The position numbers and the translations under genes were made by a program. The notes beneath the pieces were generated by a model. That model was not told where the DNA came from and made no database searches. It was given only the letters and a program-made list of their open reading frames with translations. From Clostridiales bacterium UBA4362 (lineage in GTDB: Bacteria; Bacillota; Clostridia; TANB77; CAG-508), in NCBI GenBank assembly GCA_002393975.1, contig DGSM01000050.1, forward strand, positions 1,913 through 20,921: a DNA stretch of 19,009 bases, written 5' to 3'. Positions 1 through 8,040 of this stretch are shown here, one piece after another (the first letter of the stretch is position 1; every line of letters begins with the position of its first letter).

Positions 1-828
1 GAATTATTTAAAGATTTAAACAATTTAGTTGGATTAGAAAAAATAAAATCTCAAATAAAAGATTGGGTTTCACTTTTAAAATTCAATAAGAGAACCAATA
101 TAGATATTAAAGATTTTAACTTAAATATGATTTTCGAAGGAAATCCTGGAACAGGAAAAACAACAATAGCAAGATTACTAACAGGTATATTATATAATCT
201 AGAATATATTCCTCAATATAAATATACTGAAGTTACTGCAAAAGATTTAATAGCTAGCTACGTTGGTCAAACTTCAGGAAAAACATATGGAGTAATTAGA
301 AATGCTTTAGGAGGAGTACTATTTATAGATGAAGCATATAGTTTACTTTCATATGATGGAGAAAACTCTTTTGGTGAAGAATCTTTAGCTACTATTATAA
401 AAGCTATGGAAGATTATAGAGATAGACTAGTTATTATATTTGCTGGATATAAAAATGAAATGGAAAACTTCATTAAAAGGAATCCTGGAATGCTTTCAAG
501 AGTTGGCTACAAGATGGAGTTCAAAGACTATAGCATTGAAGAATTGATGGAAATATTTATTAAGCTAGTTGAACAAAATAATATGACTATTACAGAAGAT
601 GCTCTTTCTAGTGTAAAAGATATTGTAAATAGTGCTATGAGAATAGAGAACTTTGGAAATGCTAGATATATTCATAACTTATTTCAAAAGATTATTATTG
701 AACATGCTAAAAATAATGAAGATACAGTTGATGAAAGCAATCTTTATGAAATATCTAGAATTGATATTAATAATGAAAAACTATTATCAAATGATGATGT
801 TTATCATCACAAGATAGGATTTGTATAA
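1..828 (+). CDS. AAA+ ATPase of the CbxX/CfqX/SpoVK family (5' end outside the window)
   Basis: The frame is open from the first base, so the gene starts upstream and 275 residues are visible. The visible part begins with the usual entry to a CbxX/SpoVK AAA+ module (LVGLEKIKSQI), then a Walker A motif GNPGTGKTT at about visible residues 47-55 and a Walker B motif LFIDEAYSL with D110 and E111. An arginine in NPGMLSRV follows in the sensor/arginine-finger region, then a helical lid domain. ATG at 127 lies inside the domain just before Walker A and is not a credible start. Family members are hexameric ATP-driven remodelling proteins: SpoVK in sporulation, CbxX as rubisco activase, EccA in type VII secretion. 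Nothing here tells which role applies. It ends 12 bases before the thioredoxin reductase gene, so the two are probably co-transcribed. The family call is firm, the function open. Confidence 0.85.
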   Translation, partial: ELFKDLNNLVGLEKIKSQIKDWVSLLKFNKRTNIDIKDFNLNMIFEGNPGTGKTTIARLLTGILYNLEYIPQYKYTEVTAKDLIASYVGQTSGKTYGVIRNALGGVLFIDEAYSLLSYDGENSFGEESLATIIKAMEDYRDRLVIIFAGYKNEMENFIKRNPGMLSRVGYKMEFKDYSIEELMEIFIKLVEQNNMTITEDALSSVKDIVNSAMRIENFGNARYIHNLFQKIIIEHAKNNEDTVDESNLYEISRIDINNEKLLSNDDVYHHKIGFV

Positions 829-840
829 AAAGGAATTAAT

Positions 841-1689
841 ATGGAATATGATATTGCGATTGTAGGAACTGGACCAGGAGGTTTAGAAGCTGCAATTACT
901 GCAAAAATAAGAAATAAGAATATATTATTACTCGGAAGTGATAATTTAAGCGAAAAAATAGATAAAGGGCATGTTTTTGAAAACTATTTAGGATTATCAC
1001 ACATTTCAGGAAGTGACTTAAATAAATCTTTCCTAGATCATATAAAATCATTAGGAATAGAGATTACTAATGAAAAAGTTATGAATATATATGATATGGG
1101 AGATAGCTTTACAATTCAAGCTGAAAAAAACATGTATAATGCCAAAACTGTTATACTAGCAACAGGAGTAAGTTTTGGAAAACCTTATGAAAACGAAGAA
1201 CAATTCTTAGGAAGAGGAGTTAGCTATTGTGCTACTTGTGATGGCAATTTATATAAAAATAAAAAAATAGCAGTAATAGCAACTAGTTCAAAAGAAGAAA
1301 AAGAAGTTAATTTTTTAGCTGAACTAGCAAGTGATATTATTTATATTCCGTTATACAAAGATATAGGAAAATTAGATTCAAAAATAATAATAAAAAGAGA
1401 AGCACCTGTTAAAATTATAGGAAACATAAAAGTATCAAAATTAGTCACAAATCAAGCTGAATATGATGTTGATGGAATCTTTATTCTAAGGGATGCTATA
1501 AGTCCAAAAACTTTGGTTCCAGGTCTTGCTACAGAAGAAGATAGAGTAATAGTAGATAGAAATATGGCTACAAATATTAAAGGATTATTTGCTTGTGGTG
1601 ATATTGTAGGAAAACCGTATCAAGCAATTAAAGCAGCGGGTGAAGGAAATATTGCTGCATTATCTGCAGTAGAATATCTTGCTGAATAA
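841..1689 (+). CDS. Thioredoxin reductase-like flavoprotein of the ferredoxin-dependent (FFTR) type
   Basis: This 282-residue flavoprotein has an N-terminal FAD-binding GTGPGG motif (residues 9-14), the redox-active CATC pair (C130, C133) in GVSYCATCDG, and a C-terminal FAD motif GLFACGDIVGKPYQ (about 248-261). It is shorter than NADPH-dependent TrxB (about 310-320). Where TrxB carries the NADPH motif GxGxxA, this protein has IAVIATSSKEEKEV (143-156), and the HRRxxxR motif that binds the NADP phosphate is absent. Those losses define the ferredoxin-dependent flavin thioredoxin reductases described in clostridia, which take electrons from reduced ferredoxin. The thioredoxin gene follows directly, so the pair probably forms a ferredoxin-to-thioredoxin electron path. 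The start follows AAAGGA. The ferredoxin link is inferred from family; the missing nucleotide motif is seen directly. Confidence 0.88.
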   Translation: MEYDIAIVGTGPGGLEAAITAKIRNKNILLLGSDNLSEKIDKGHVFENYLGLSHISGSDLNKSFLDHIKSLGIEITNEKVMNIYDMGDSFTIQAEKNMYNAKTVILATGVSFGKPYENEEQFLGRGVSYCATCDGNLYKNKKIAVIATSSKEEKEVNFLAELASDIIYIPLYKDIGKLDSKIIIKREAPVKIIGNIKVSKLVTNQAEYDVDGIFILRDAISPKTLVPGLATEEDRVIVDRNMATNIKGLFACGDIVGKPYQAIKAAGEGNIAALSAVEYLAE

Positions 1690-1707
1690 AAATTGTAATG
1701 CTATAAT
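1679..1707 (+). promoter_or_regulatory. Possible internal promoter for thioredoxin
   Basis: A perfect TATAAT (1702-1707) stands 17 bases after a weak -35 TTGCTG (1679-1684) that lies within the end of the reductase gene. Transcription would start about 20 bases before the thioredoxin start, leaving room for its AAGGAG. The -35 matches only three of six consensus bases, so thioredoxin may simply be read from the upstream promoter. Confidence 0.35.
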
Positions 1708-1732
1708 CAAAAAAGTTTGGAAGGAGTTTCAT

Positions 1733-2047
1733 ATGGTTATAAAAGTAAATGGAGATGAGTTTAATAAACTAGCTCAAAGAAGTAAATGTGTAGTAGATTT
1801 TAGCGCTACATGGTGCGGACCTTGTCAAATGTTAGCCCCAGTTCTAAGTAAAGTAAGTGATAATTTTGCTGAGGATGTTAAGTTTTACAATATTGATATA
1901 GATGAAAACAATGATCTAGCTGCAAGCTTTGATATTACAGGTGTGCCAACTATGATATTTTTCGAAAATGGACATGAAAAAGATCGTATGGTTGGGTTTG
2001 CTAGAGAAGAAGATATTACTAAATGGATAGCAAAAAACATGAAATAA
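1733..2047 (+). CDS. trxA: Thioredoxin
   Basis: This 104-residue protein is a single thioredoxin domain with the active site WCGPC (W27-C31), the cis-proline segment TGVPTMIFF, and the usual length. It reduces protein disulfides in the cytoplasm and is probably the substrate of the reductase encoded just upstream. An in-frame ATG at 1679 would add 18 residues unlike any thioredoxin N-terminus and lacks a binding site. The ATG at 1733 is preceded by AAGGAG with 7-8 bases of spacing and is the start used here. Confidence 0.95.
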   Translation: MVIKVNGDEFNKLAQRSKCVVDFSATWCGPCQMLAPVLSKVSDNFAEDVKFYNIDIDENNDLAASFDITGVPTMIFFENGHEKDRMVGFAREEDITKWIAKNMK

Positions 2048-2082
2048 AAACATATACTTAAAGGAAGAAGAGGATATTTTAA

Positions 2083-3147
2083 GTGAGCGAAGCAGAAGAA
2101 AACGTAATAATTGAAGAATTTTATGTATTTGAGGAAGAGTCTAAGAATATGTTTTTAGATTTTCCAAAGAACTTATATTCTGATAAAGAGTATTTTCAAG
2201 ATTATGAAACTGAAAAAGCAATTATTGAAGGAAGACATAGTTTAAATCATGATTTTGAAGTTCATTTCTTTTTAGCATTAAATAAAAATAGAGAGCCACT
2301 AGCAAGGGCTATGCTTACTTTTTATCATAATGACCCAAATGCATATGTTGGATATTTTGATTGTATAAATAATACTAGTGTAGGGGCATTGTTCTTAAAA
2401 CAATTAAAACAATATGCAAATAACAAATTATGCAATAGACTAGTAGGACCTTATAACTGTTCATGGTGGATAAGCAAAGGTATGAAAATTGAGGATTTTG
2501 GCAAGCCCGTTTATTCAGAGCCTTATAATATGCCTTATTATCAACAAATGTTTATAAATGCTGGTTTCCAACCTATAAAGAAATACTCAACATATACTTA
2601 TAATAAAACTATTAAAGAAGATAAATATCAGGGTAAAACAGTTCCTATGGAAACATATGTATCCCAAGGACTAAAAATAGTAAATTTTGAAGAAAAGACT
2701 TATGAGAATCAAATTAGTCAAGCTTTAAAACTATTATTAAATGTACCAGTAAATGATCCATTCTATAAAAGAATAAATGAAAAAGAGTTTTATGAATTAA
2801 ATCCTAAATTAAAAGAGATAATGAGTTATAAATATAGTAAATTATTCTATAATAATCAAAATCAATTAGTTGGCTTTTATATTGCAGTTCCAGATTACTC
2901 AAATTATTTAATACAAGAATATATAATGAAAACTAATATGGTTAAAACTCTTCAATCAGAACTAGTGGTTCCATTTTTTGCAGCTAATCCAAATATTAAA
3001 GGCTTTGACTTATCTATGAAAGACTATATGAGAAAAGATATAGGAAATAAAGTAAGATTTGATATTTTTGGTATTAGTGAAGATAACCTTTATTATTATA
3101 AAGATACAATTGATAAAAAGATTAACTATATTTTATATGCTTTATAA
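2083..3147 (+). CDS. GNAT-like acyltransferase of uncharacterised YghO-type family
   Basis: A 354-residue soluble protein with a GTG start preceded by AAGGAAGAAGAGG. The N-terminal half contains features I associate with an uncharacterised GNAT-related family: a FPKNLYSD segment, a YVGYFDCI strand, LVGPYNCSWW, and MPYYQQMFINAGF with an aromatic YY before an AGF. These sit roughly at residues 25-165. The C-terminal half (about 190-354) looks like a second acyltransferase-like lobe. There is no signal peptide or membrane segment, so it is probably cytoplasmic. Substrate and reaction cannot be read from the sequence. It is the last gene of the AAA+/reductase/thioredoxin cluster, 35 bases after thioredoxin, and is closed by a terminator. 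I am fairly sure of the fold, not of any function. Confidence 0.65.
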   Translation: MSEAEENVIIEEFYVFEEESKNMFLDFPKNLYSDKEYFQDYETEKAIIEGRHSLNHDFEVHFFLALNKNREPLARAMLTFYHNDPNAYVGYFDCINNTSVGALFLKQLKQYANNKLCNRLVGPYNCSWWISKGMKIEDFGKPVYSEPYNMPYYQQMFINAGFQPIKKYSTYTYNKTIKEDKYQGKTVPMETYVSQGLKIVNFEEKTYENQISQALKLLLNVPVNDPFYKRINEKEFYELNPKLKEIMSYKYSKLFYNNQNQLVGFYIAVPDYSNYLIQEYIMKTNMVKTLQSELVVPFFAANPNIKGFDLSMKDYMRKDIGNKVRFDIFGISEDNLYYYKDTIDKKINYILYAL

Positions 3148-3180
3148 AAAATGATTTTTTTAAAAACACTAAAAAGATTA

Positions 3181-3213
3181 AAAAAGATGTAAATTTTATT
3201 TACATCTTTTTTT
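3181..3213 (+). terminator. Rho-independent terminator after the thioredoxin cluster
   Basis: Perfect 13-base inverted repeat AAAAAGATGTAAA (3181-3193) and TTTACATCTTTTT (3199-3211) around a 5-base loop, running into a T tract to 3213. It closes the cluster ending at 3147. Confidence 0.9.
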
Positions 3214-3274
3214 GCTGCTAATCCATGATACACAATTGAAAGAACAATTATTATAAATTTTCTTTTACACTTTC

Positions 3275-3304
3275 TTGACAAATGAAATAATACACTTTTA
3301 TAAA
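3275..3304 (+). promoter_or_regulatory. Distal promoter upstream of nrdD
   Basis: Consensus -35 TTGACA at 3275-3280 and TATAAA at 3299-3304 with an 18-base spacer. It would give nrdD an approximately 290-base leader, or drive an unannotated RNA in the gap. Confidence 0.55.
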
Positions 3305-3320
3305 AACTATTTTTAAAATG

Positions 3321-3334
3321 TAACATATATGTTA
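3321..3334. promoter_or_regulatory. Perfect palindrome, candidate operator
   Basis: TAACATATATGTTA reads the same on both strands and lies about 16 bases after the distal -10, where a bound repressor would block initial transcription. Its alternating centre recalls an NrdR box, but the outer bases do not fit the NrdR consensus, so the binding protein is unknown. Confidence 0.4.
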
Positions 3335-3487
3335 AAAACTAAAAAACGAAATATCAAAAAATGTACTTTTTGTAGGCTATTTGAGATAATTATCAACAGT
3401 CAAAAGCGAACACTAATAAAAGTAATATAACTCTCTATATTAAGCTGGCTACAGCTTTTAAGACATTGATAACATAATTGGTTGTGT

Positions 3488-3516
3488 TTGACATTATTAA
3501 TTCTTGAACCTAAAAT
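3488..3516 (+). promoter_or_regulatory. Proximal promoter of nrdD-nrdG
   Basis: TTGACA (3488-3493) and TAAAAT (3511-3516) with the ideal 17-base spacer. Transcription would begin near 3523 and give a leader of about 80 bases before nrdD. Confidence 0.7.
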
Positions 3517-3605
3517 AATGAATAAATGAGAAAAAACAGAAAAAACGAAAAAACGATTTTTTTAAAAAAGCAAAAAATAATAAGTTAATCAGAAAGAGGC
3601 ATTTT

Positions 3606-5876
3606 ATGAAAGTTGTAAAAAGAGATGGTCAAATAGTTGATTTTGATGACACTAGAATCATCAATGCCGTACAAAAGGCAAATGGAGATGTTGAAGAAAA
3701 TGAAGGTGCATCAGAAGAAGAGATTAATAAAATTGTTAGATATATCAAGAATTTAAAAAAGAAAAGAATTCTTGTAGAGGATATACAAGACATTATTGAA
3801 CAAAAACTTATGGAATTTGGCAAATATAATCTAGCAAGAGCCTATATAACTTATAGATATAAAAGAGCTTTAGTTCGTAAAGCTAATACAACTGACCAAA
3901 GCATTAAAGAATTGATTAACGGAGAAAGTGACTATTGGAATAAAGAATGTTCTCATAAAAATGAAAGAATTGTAACAACTCAAAGAGATTACTTAGCAGG
4001 AATTACAAGTACTGATATAACCAGAAGATTTTTGCTTGCTGAAGATATAGTAGATGCTCATGATAAAGGATTAATACACTTTCATGATGCAGATTATTTT
4101 GCACAAAATGCATTAACAAATTGTGAATTAATAAATTTAGATGATATGCTTCAAAATGGTACTGTTATGAATAAGGTTATGATAGAAAAGCCTCATACTT
4201 TCTTAACCGCATGTACAATAGCTACACAAATTATTTTAGCAGTAACCTCTCATACTTATGGAGGAGCAACAATTTCACTAACACATTTAGCTCCTTTTGT
4301 AAGATCAAGCTATGAAAGATATTTGAAAAAATATAAGAGTCATGGTTTAGATGAAGATAAGTCTAAAGAATTAGCTGATATAGATATTAAAAAAGAAATT
4401 GCAGATGGAGTTCAAACTTTTAACTATCAAGTAAATTCAATGACTAATACAAATGGCCAAATACCATTCTTAAGTGTAAACATGTATTTAGGCGAAACAG
4501 ATGAATATAAAGATGAACTTGCAATGATTATTGAAGAATTCTTACATCAAAGAATATTAGGATTTAAGAATGAAAAGGGTGTTTATATTACTCCATCATT
4601 CCCAAAACTATTATATGTTTTAGAAGAAGATAATATTCATGAAGACAGTAAATATTGGTACCTAACTAAACTTGCTGCAGAATGTACTGCAAAGAGAATG
4701 GTTCCAGATTATATATCTGAGAAAAAGATGTTAGAATATAAGATAAATCAATATGGTGAGGGGGATTGCTACCCATGTATGGGATGTAGATCTTTCTTAA
4801 CTCCTGACAGAATAAAAGGAAATGTTGCTAATGCTAAAAACTATGTTGAAGGCCAAGGCAAATATTATGGAAGATTTAATCAAGGGGTTGTAACAATAAA
4901 TTTAGTTGATGTTGCACTTTCATCAGAAAAAGATATTGATAAGTTCTGGGACATAATGGAAGAAAGACTTGAATTATGCCATAGAGCTCTTCAAACTAGA
5001 ACTAATAGATTAGCACATGTAACTAGTGATGTTGCTCCTATACTATGGCAACATGGTGCAATGGCTAGATTAAAACCAGGAGAGAGCCTTGAAAAATTAC
5101 TTCATGGTGGTTATTCTACAATATCATTAGGATATGCTGGACTTTACGAATGCGTTAAATATATGACTGGTAATTCTCATACTGATCATGGAGTTGGAAA
5201 AGAATTTGCTATTCAAGTAATGCAAAAACTTAATGATAAATGTAGTGAATGGAAAGCTGCTGAAGATATTGATTATTCAGTTTATGGAACACCAATAGAA
5301 TCTACAACTTATAAATTTGCTAAAGCTCTAAGAGAAAGATTTGGAACTATAAAAGGAATAACAGATAAAAACTATGTAACTAATTCATATCATATTCCTG
5401 TTACTGAAAAGATTGATGCATTTTCTAAATTATCAATTGAGAGTGAGTTCCAAAGATTAAGTCCTGGTGGAGCAATTAGTTATGTTGAAACACCAAACTT
5501 ACAAAACAATCTAGATGTAGTATTACAATTAATATCATTTATCTATGATAATATTATGTATGCTGAACTTAATACTAAATTTGATTATTGCCAAAAATGT
5601 GGCTATACTGGAGAGATTTTAGTAGATGATAACATGGAATGGTATTGTCCAAATTGCGGAAATAGAGATCATGATACTTTAAATGTAGTAAGAAGAACAT
5701 GTGGTTATATTGGAGACAATTTCTGGAATAATGGACGAACTCAAGAAATTAAAGAAAGAGTATTACATATTGACAATTGTGTTCTAGATGAAGAAACAGA
5801 GGATAATTCAAAAGAAGTAGTTAAGCCAAAGAAAAAATATGTTAGAAAAAAGGTTAAACAGAGTGTAAGTTGTTAG
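3606..5876 (+). CDS. nrdD: Anaerobic (class III) ribonucleoside-triphosphate reductase
   Basis: The 756-residue protein starts with an ATP-cone allosteric domain (about 1-92, VVKRDGQIVDFD). The large glycyl-radical barrel carries TNCELINLDDM and the cysteine-rich YPCMGCRSF segment. The C-terminus has a four-cysteine zinc site (C662, C665, C681, C684) and the glycyl-radical motif RTCGYIG with the radical glycine at 700. It reduces ribonucleoside triphosphates to deoxyribonucleotides without oxygen, using a radical made by NrdG. After the radical loop there is a lysine-rich tail ending in SVSC, which looks like a lineage-specific extension. nrdG starts 9 bases downstream. The ATG follows AGAAAGAGG. 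This marks an anaerobic lifestyle. Confidence 0.97.
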   Translation: MKVVKRDGQIVDFDDTRIINAVQKANGDVEENEGASEEEINKIVRYIKNLKKKRILVEDIQDIIEQKLMEFGKYNLARAYITYRYKRALVRKANTTDQSIKELINGESDYWNKECSHKNERIVTTQRDYLAGITSTDITRRFLLAEDIVDAHDKGLIHFHDADYFAQNALTNCELINLDDMLQNGTVMNKVMIEKPHTFLTACTIATQIILAVTSHTYGGATISLTHLAPFVRSSYERYLKKYKSHGLDEDKSKELADIDIKKEIADGVQTFNYQVNSMTNTNGQIPFLSVNMYLGETDEYKDELAMIIEEFLHQRILGFKNEKGVYITPSFPKLLYVLEEDNIHEDSKYWYLTKLAAECTAKRMVPDYISEKKMLEYKINQYGEGDCYPCMGCRSFLTPDRIKGNVANAKNYVEGQGKYYGRFNQGVVTINLVDVALSSEKDIDKFWDIMEERLELCHRALQTRTNRLAHVTSDVAPILWQHGAMARLKPGESLEKLLHGGYSTISLGYAGLYECVKYMTGNSHTDHGVGKEFAIQVMQKLNDKCSEWKAAEDIDYSVYGTPIESTTYKFAKALRERFGTIKGITDKNYVTNSYHIPVTEKIDAFSKLSIESEFQRLSPGGAISYVETPNLQNNLDVVLQLISFIYDNIMYAELNTKFDYCQKCGYTGEILVDDNMEWYCPNCGNRDHDTLNVVRRTCGYIGDNFWNNGRTQEIKERVLHIDNCVLDEETEDNSKEVVKPKKKYVRKKVKQSVSC

Positions 5877-5885
5877 AGGCATATT

Positions 5886-6380
5886 ATGAGATATAATACT
5901 ATTAGAAAAATGGATATAGCAAATGGTCCTGGCATTAGAGTTTCAATATTTATGCAAGGGTGTGAATTTAAATGCAAAAATTGTTTTAATCCAGAAACAC
6001 ATGATTTTAATGGAGGAAAAGAATTCACTGAGGATACTATAAATAAAATATTGGAAATTAGTGAGAGCAGCAATATAGTTGGACTTTCAATTTTAGGTGG
6101 GGAACCCATGCATCCTAGAAATATTAAAGGAACAGAATCTCTTGCTAAAGCATTTAAAGAAAAGTATCCAAATAAAAATGTTTGGGTATGGTCAGGATTT
6201 ACATATGAAAATTACTTAAAAGATAAAAAGGCTTTAGATTATATAGATGTAATAGTCGATGGACAATTTAAAGAGGAACTTAGAAATCCTAATTTAGCTT
6301 TTAGAGGATCTTCTAACCAAAGAATAATAGATGTTAAGAAAAGTAAAGAAAAAAATGAAGTAGTACTTTTTAACAATTAA
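5886..6380 (+). CDS. nrdG: Anaerobic ribonucleotide reductase activating enzyme (radical SAM)
   Basis: A 164-residue radical SAM protein with the CX3CX2C cluster motif at C26, C30 and C33 (GCEFKCKNCFNPE), preceded by NGPGIRVSIFMQG, and the SAM-binding LGGEPM segment. It binds a [4Fe-4S] cluster, cleaves S-adenosylmethionine and generates the glycyl radical on NrdD. Length and motif order fit the family. Its binding site AGAGG overlaps the nrdD stop codon, so the two genes are translated from one message. Confidence 0.96.
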   Translation: MRYNTIRKMDIANGPGIRVSIFMQGCEFKCKNCFNPETHDFNGGKEFTEDTINKILEISESSNIVGLSILGGEPMHPRNIKGTESLAKAFKEKYPNKNVWVWSGFTYENYLKDKKALDYIDVIVDGQFKEELRNPNLAFRGSSNQRIIDVKKSKEKNEVVLFNN

Positions 6381-6456
6381 TATATTTTAGCAATTAATAT
6401 ATTAATACATGATTTTATGAAATAAACAATTTTTTTATATAGTTTTATACAATTTT

Positions 6457-6489
6457 AAAAATAAGGAATAATTTTTATTCCTTATTTTT
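6457..6489 (+). terminator. Terminator after nrdG
   Basis: Perfect 15-base inverted repeat AAAAATAAGGAATAA (6457-6471) and TTATTCCTTATTTTT (6475-6489) around TTT. The T-rich 3' arm gives the U tract; the symmetry could allow it to work in both directions. Confidence 0.85.
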
Positions 6490-6509
6490 AATGAAAAGTG
6501 CATAAACTC

Positions 6510-6538
6510 TTGATTTTACAAGCATCTTAAAATATAAT
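6510..6538 (+). promoter_or_regulatory. Promoter of the membrane-anchored protein gene
   Basis: TTGATT (6510-6515) and TATAAT (6533-6538) separated by 17 bases, about 30 bases before the gene's GAGGAG binding site. Confidence 0.7.
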
Positions 6539-6569
6539 ATTAGGTAATAAAATGTAGAGGAGTAATTTA

Positions 6570-7979
6570 ATGAGTGCAAATTATGATAATAATACACTTC
6601 ATATGAATTATGGAGATGAAAATCAAAAAAACCAAAAACCAAAGAAAGGTAATAAAGCAATAATAGTTGTTGTTCTAGTATTAGTTTTAGTAGCTTTGAT
6701 TGCAGCAGCTGTTGTCTTTTTTGTATTACCTAAATTAAACAATGGAAATCCAAATAATAATGAGATAGTAGATACAAATACAAATGAAACAGGTTCAAAT
6801 AATATTACAGCTAAAAAGTTAAACAATGATTTATTCTATGTTTATGATAGTCCATACTTACCACAAAATCCAGCTGAAGGCTATTTTATTGGAAATGATT
6901 ATTATGATGTAAACAAAATAGTTGTTCCTTATATTAATATAGAGTCAACAGCAGCTACAGATGCAAACAATAAAATTCATGCTTTTTATGATGAAGCTGT
7001 AACTAAATATAACGAAAATGCTTCAACAAAGAATACATTTATTAAAGTTGATTATAAATACTATATGAATAAAAATGTAATATCTATTGTTGTAGAAAAG
7101 ACAGAAGGTGGAAATAGTGTTTCACAAAATACATATTTAGCATTTAATTATGATTTAGTTAATAATAAAATATTAGATTATGGTGAAGTATATAAATTAG
7201 CTGGATTTAATGACAATACTATAGATTTAACTACAAAATATGAGATTGAAAATAGTTCATTCTATAAAGTATATGGCAGTTTATTTAATGAAGAATCATT
7301 AGCTGTTAGTAAGGATGAAACTAATAAAGATTATGCTAATAGAAAAAATGCTAATGAATTAAATTATTTTATAGATTCAAAAGGTAATTTAGTAATTGAC
7401 TCAAACTATGTTATTCCAAATAATGGAGCGTTAAGAAGATTACTAACTATAAATAAATCTAATGAGCAACAACCACCAGCTCCAGAAAATCCTAATGCTA
7501 ACAATGTAGAAACTAATTCTATAGAAAACAATGTTGCTGATGCTAATAATGTAGTAGAAAACAATGTAGAACAAAATGGAGTTACAGAACCAACAGGAAT
7601 TGTAGATGGCAATGGAAATTTAAATTTATCATCTTATGAAGGAATTTTCGCTTGTTATTTTGCAAGAACCACAACTATAAAAACAGAAATTAAGATATAT
7701 AAAGAAGAAGACAAATGGTATATGGATTTCGCTAATCGCAATAGTTATTCAGGAGATTTTTCTTCAAGAGTAACTACTTTAAGAAAAGTAGAACTAGCAA
7801 ACAATAATGGAACAGTAACATTTGCTTCTCCTGATACAACTTTTGTTGGTACAATCACATTTAGTGAAACGGAAATAAATATAAAAGTAGATCAAGCAGC
7901 ATTAAATACAAATATTACACCATCAACAATTACTTTAAATGTAAAAGCTAACAGTGAAACTCTTCTTGCAACAGAATAA
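6570..7979 (+). CDS. Membrane-anchored extracytoplasmic protein, RsiV/PdaC-like domain
   Basis: 469 residues. A short polar, lysine-containing cytoplasmic N-terminus (1-29) precedes one strong membrane helix (about 30-53), so the rest is outside. Residues about 54-80 form an Asn/Thr-rich stalk. A domain at about 90-290 contains VVPYINIEST, a helix with FYDEAVTKYN, and the strand set NVISIVVEKTEGG...TYLAFNYDLVNNKILDYGEVYKL. This order resembles the DUF4163/DUF3298 module of RsiV and PdaC. A second Asn-rich linker (about 298-345) leads to a beta-rich C-terminal domain (about 350-465) that I do not recognise. No sigma factor lies next to it, so an anti-sigma role is not supported. It is transcribed alone, between two terminators. 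The topology is firm; the domain assignment is by eye. Confidence 0.6.
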   Translation: MSANYDNNTLHMNYGDENQKNQKPKKGNKAIIVVVLVLVLVALIAAAVVFFVLPKLNNGNPNNNEIVDTNTNETGSNNITAKKLNNDLFYVYDSPYLPQNPAEGYFIGNDYYDVNKIVVPYINIESTAATDANNKIHAFYDEAVTKYNENASTKNTFIKVDYKYYMNKNVISIVVEKTEGGNSVSQNTYLAFNYDLVNNKILDYGEVYKLAGFNDNTIDLTTKYEIENSSFYKVYGSLFNEESLAVSKDETNKDYANRKNANELNYFIDSKGNLVIDSNYVIPNNGALRRLLTINKSNEQQPPAPENPNANNVETNSIENNVADANNVVENNVEQNGVTEPTGIVDGNGNLNLSSYEGIFACYFARTTTIKTEIKIYKEEDKWYMDFANRNSYSGDFSSRVTTLRKVELANNNGTVTFASPDTTFVGTITFSETEINIKVDQAALNTNITPSTITLNVKANSETLLATE

Positions 7980-7983
7980 TGTT

Positions 7984-8011
7984 GGCTAAATCATAAACTT
8001 TTAATTTAGCC
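7984..8011 (+). promoter_or_regulatory. Hairpin that competes with the terminator before metK
   Basis: GGCTAAAT (7984-7991) pairs with ATTTAGCC (8004-8011) over a 12-base loop. The right arm shares bases 8007-8011 with the left arm of the following terminator, so both cannot form at once. This is the geometry of an attenuator, but may be coincidence. Confidence 0.4.
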
Positions 8012-8040
8012 TTTGCTTTATAGCAGAGGCTAGTTTTATT
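8007..8040 (+). terminator. Terminator between the membrane protein gene and metK
   Basis: TAGCCTTTGCT (8007-8017) pairs with AGCAGAGGCTA (8022-8032), 11 pairs with one T-G wobble and a TTAT loop, followed by GTTTTATT. It ends the upstream gene, or acts as an attenuator ahead of metK, for which no clear separate promoter is visible. Confidence 0.75.

Larger units (their letters stand above)
3148..3605. other. 458-base intergenic region upstream of nrdD
   Basis: The first 66 bases hold the terminator. The rest contains two promoter-like signals (about 3275-3304 and 3488-3516), a perfect 14-base palindrome at 3321-3334, a 10-base palindrome GATAATTATC at 3385-3394, a 6-base-pair hairpin AAGCTG-GCTA-CAGCTT at 3442-3457, and an A-rich leader with repeated AAAAAACG-like tracts at about 3530-3572 before nrdD. 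I see no convincing protein gene on either strand, and no known riboswitch class that I can recognise. Confidence 0.6.

Noticed and set aside
1679..1732. Upstream ATG for thioredoxin
   Set aside because: It overlaps the reductase gene, has no binding site, and the extension is foreign to thioredoxins.
3126..3326. Reverse-strand reading frame over the terminator region
   Set aside because: It runs through a terminator and promoter, has biased low-complexity content and no family resemblance.
3321..3334. NrdR box upstream of nrdD
   Set aside because: Only the central bases match the consensus, and the usual second copy about 31 bases away is not seen.
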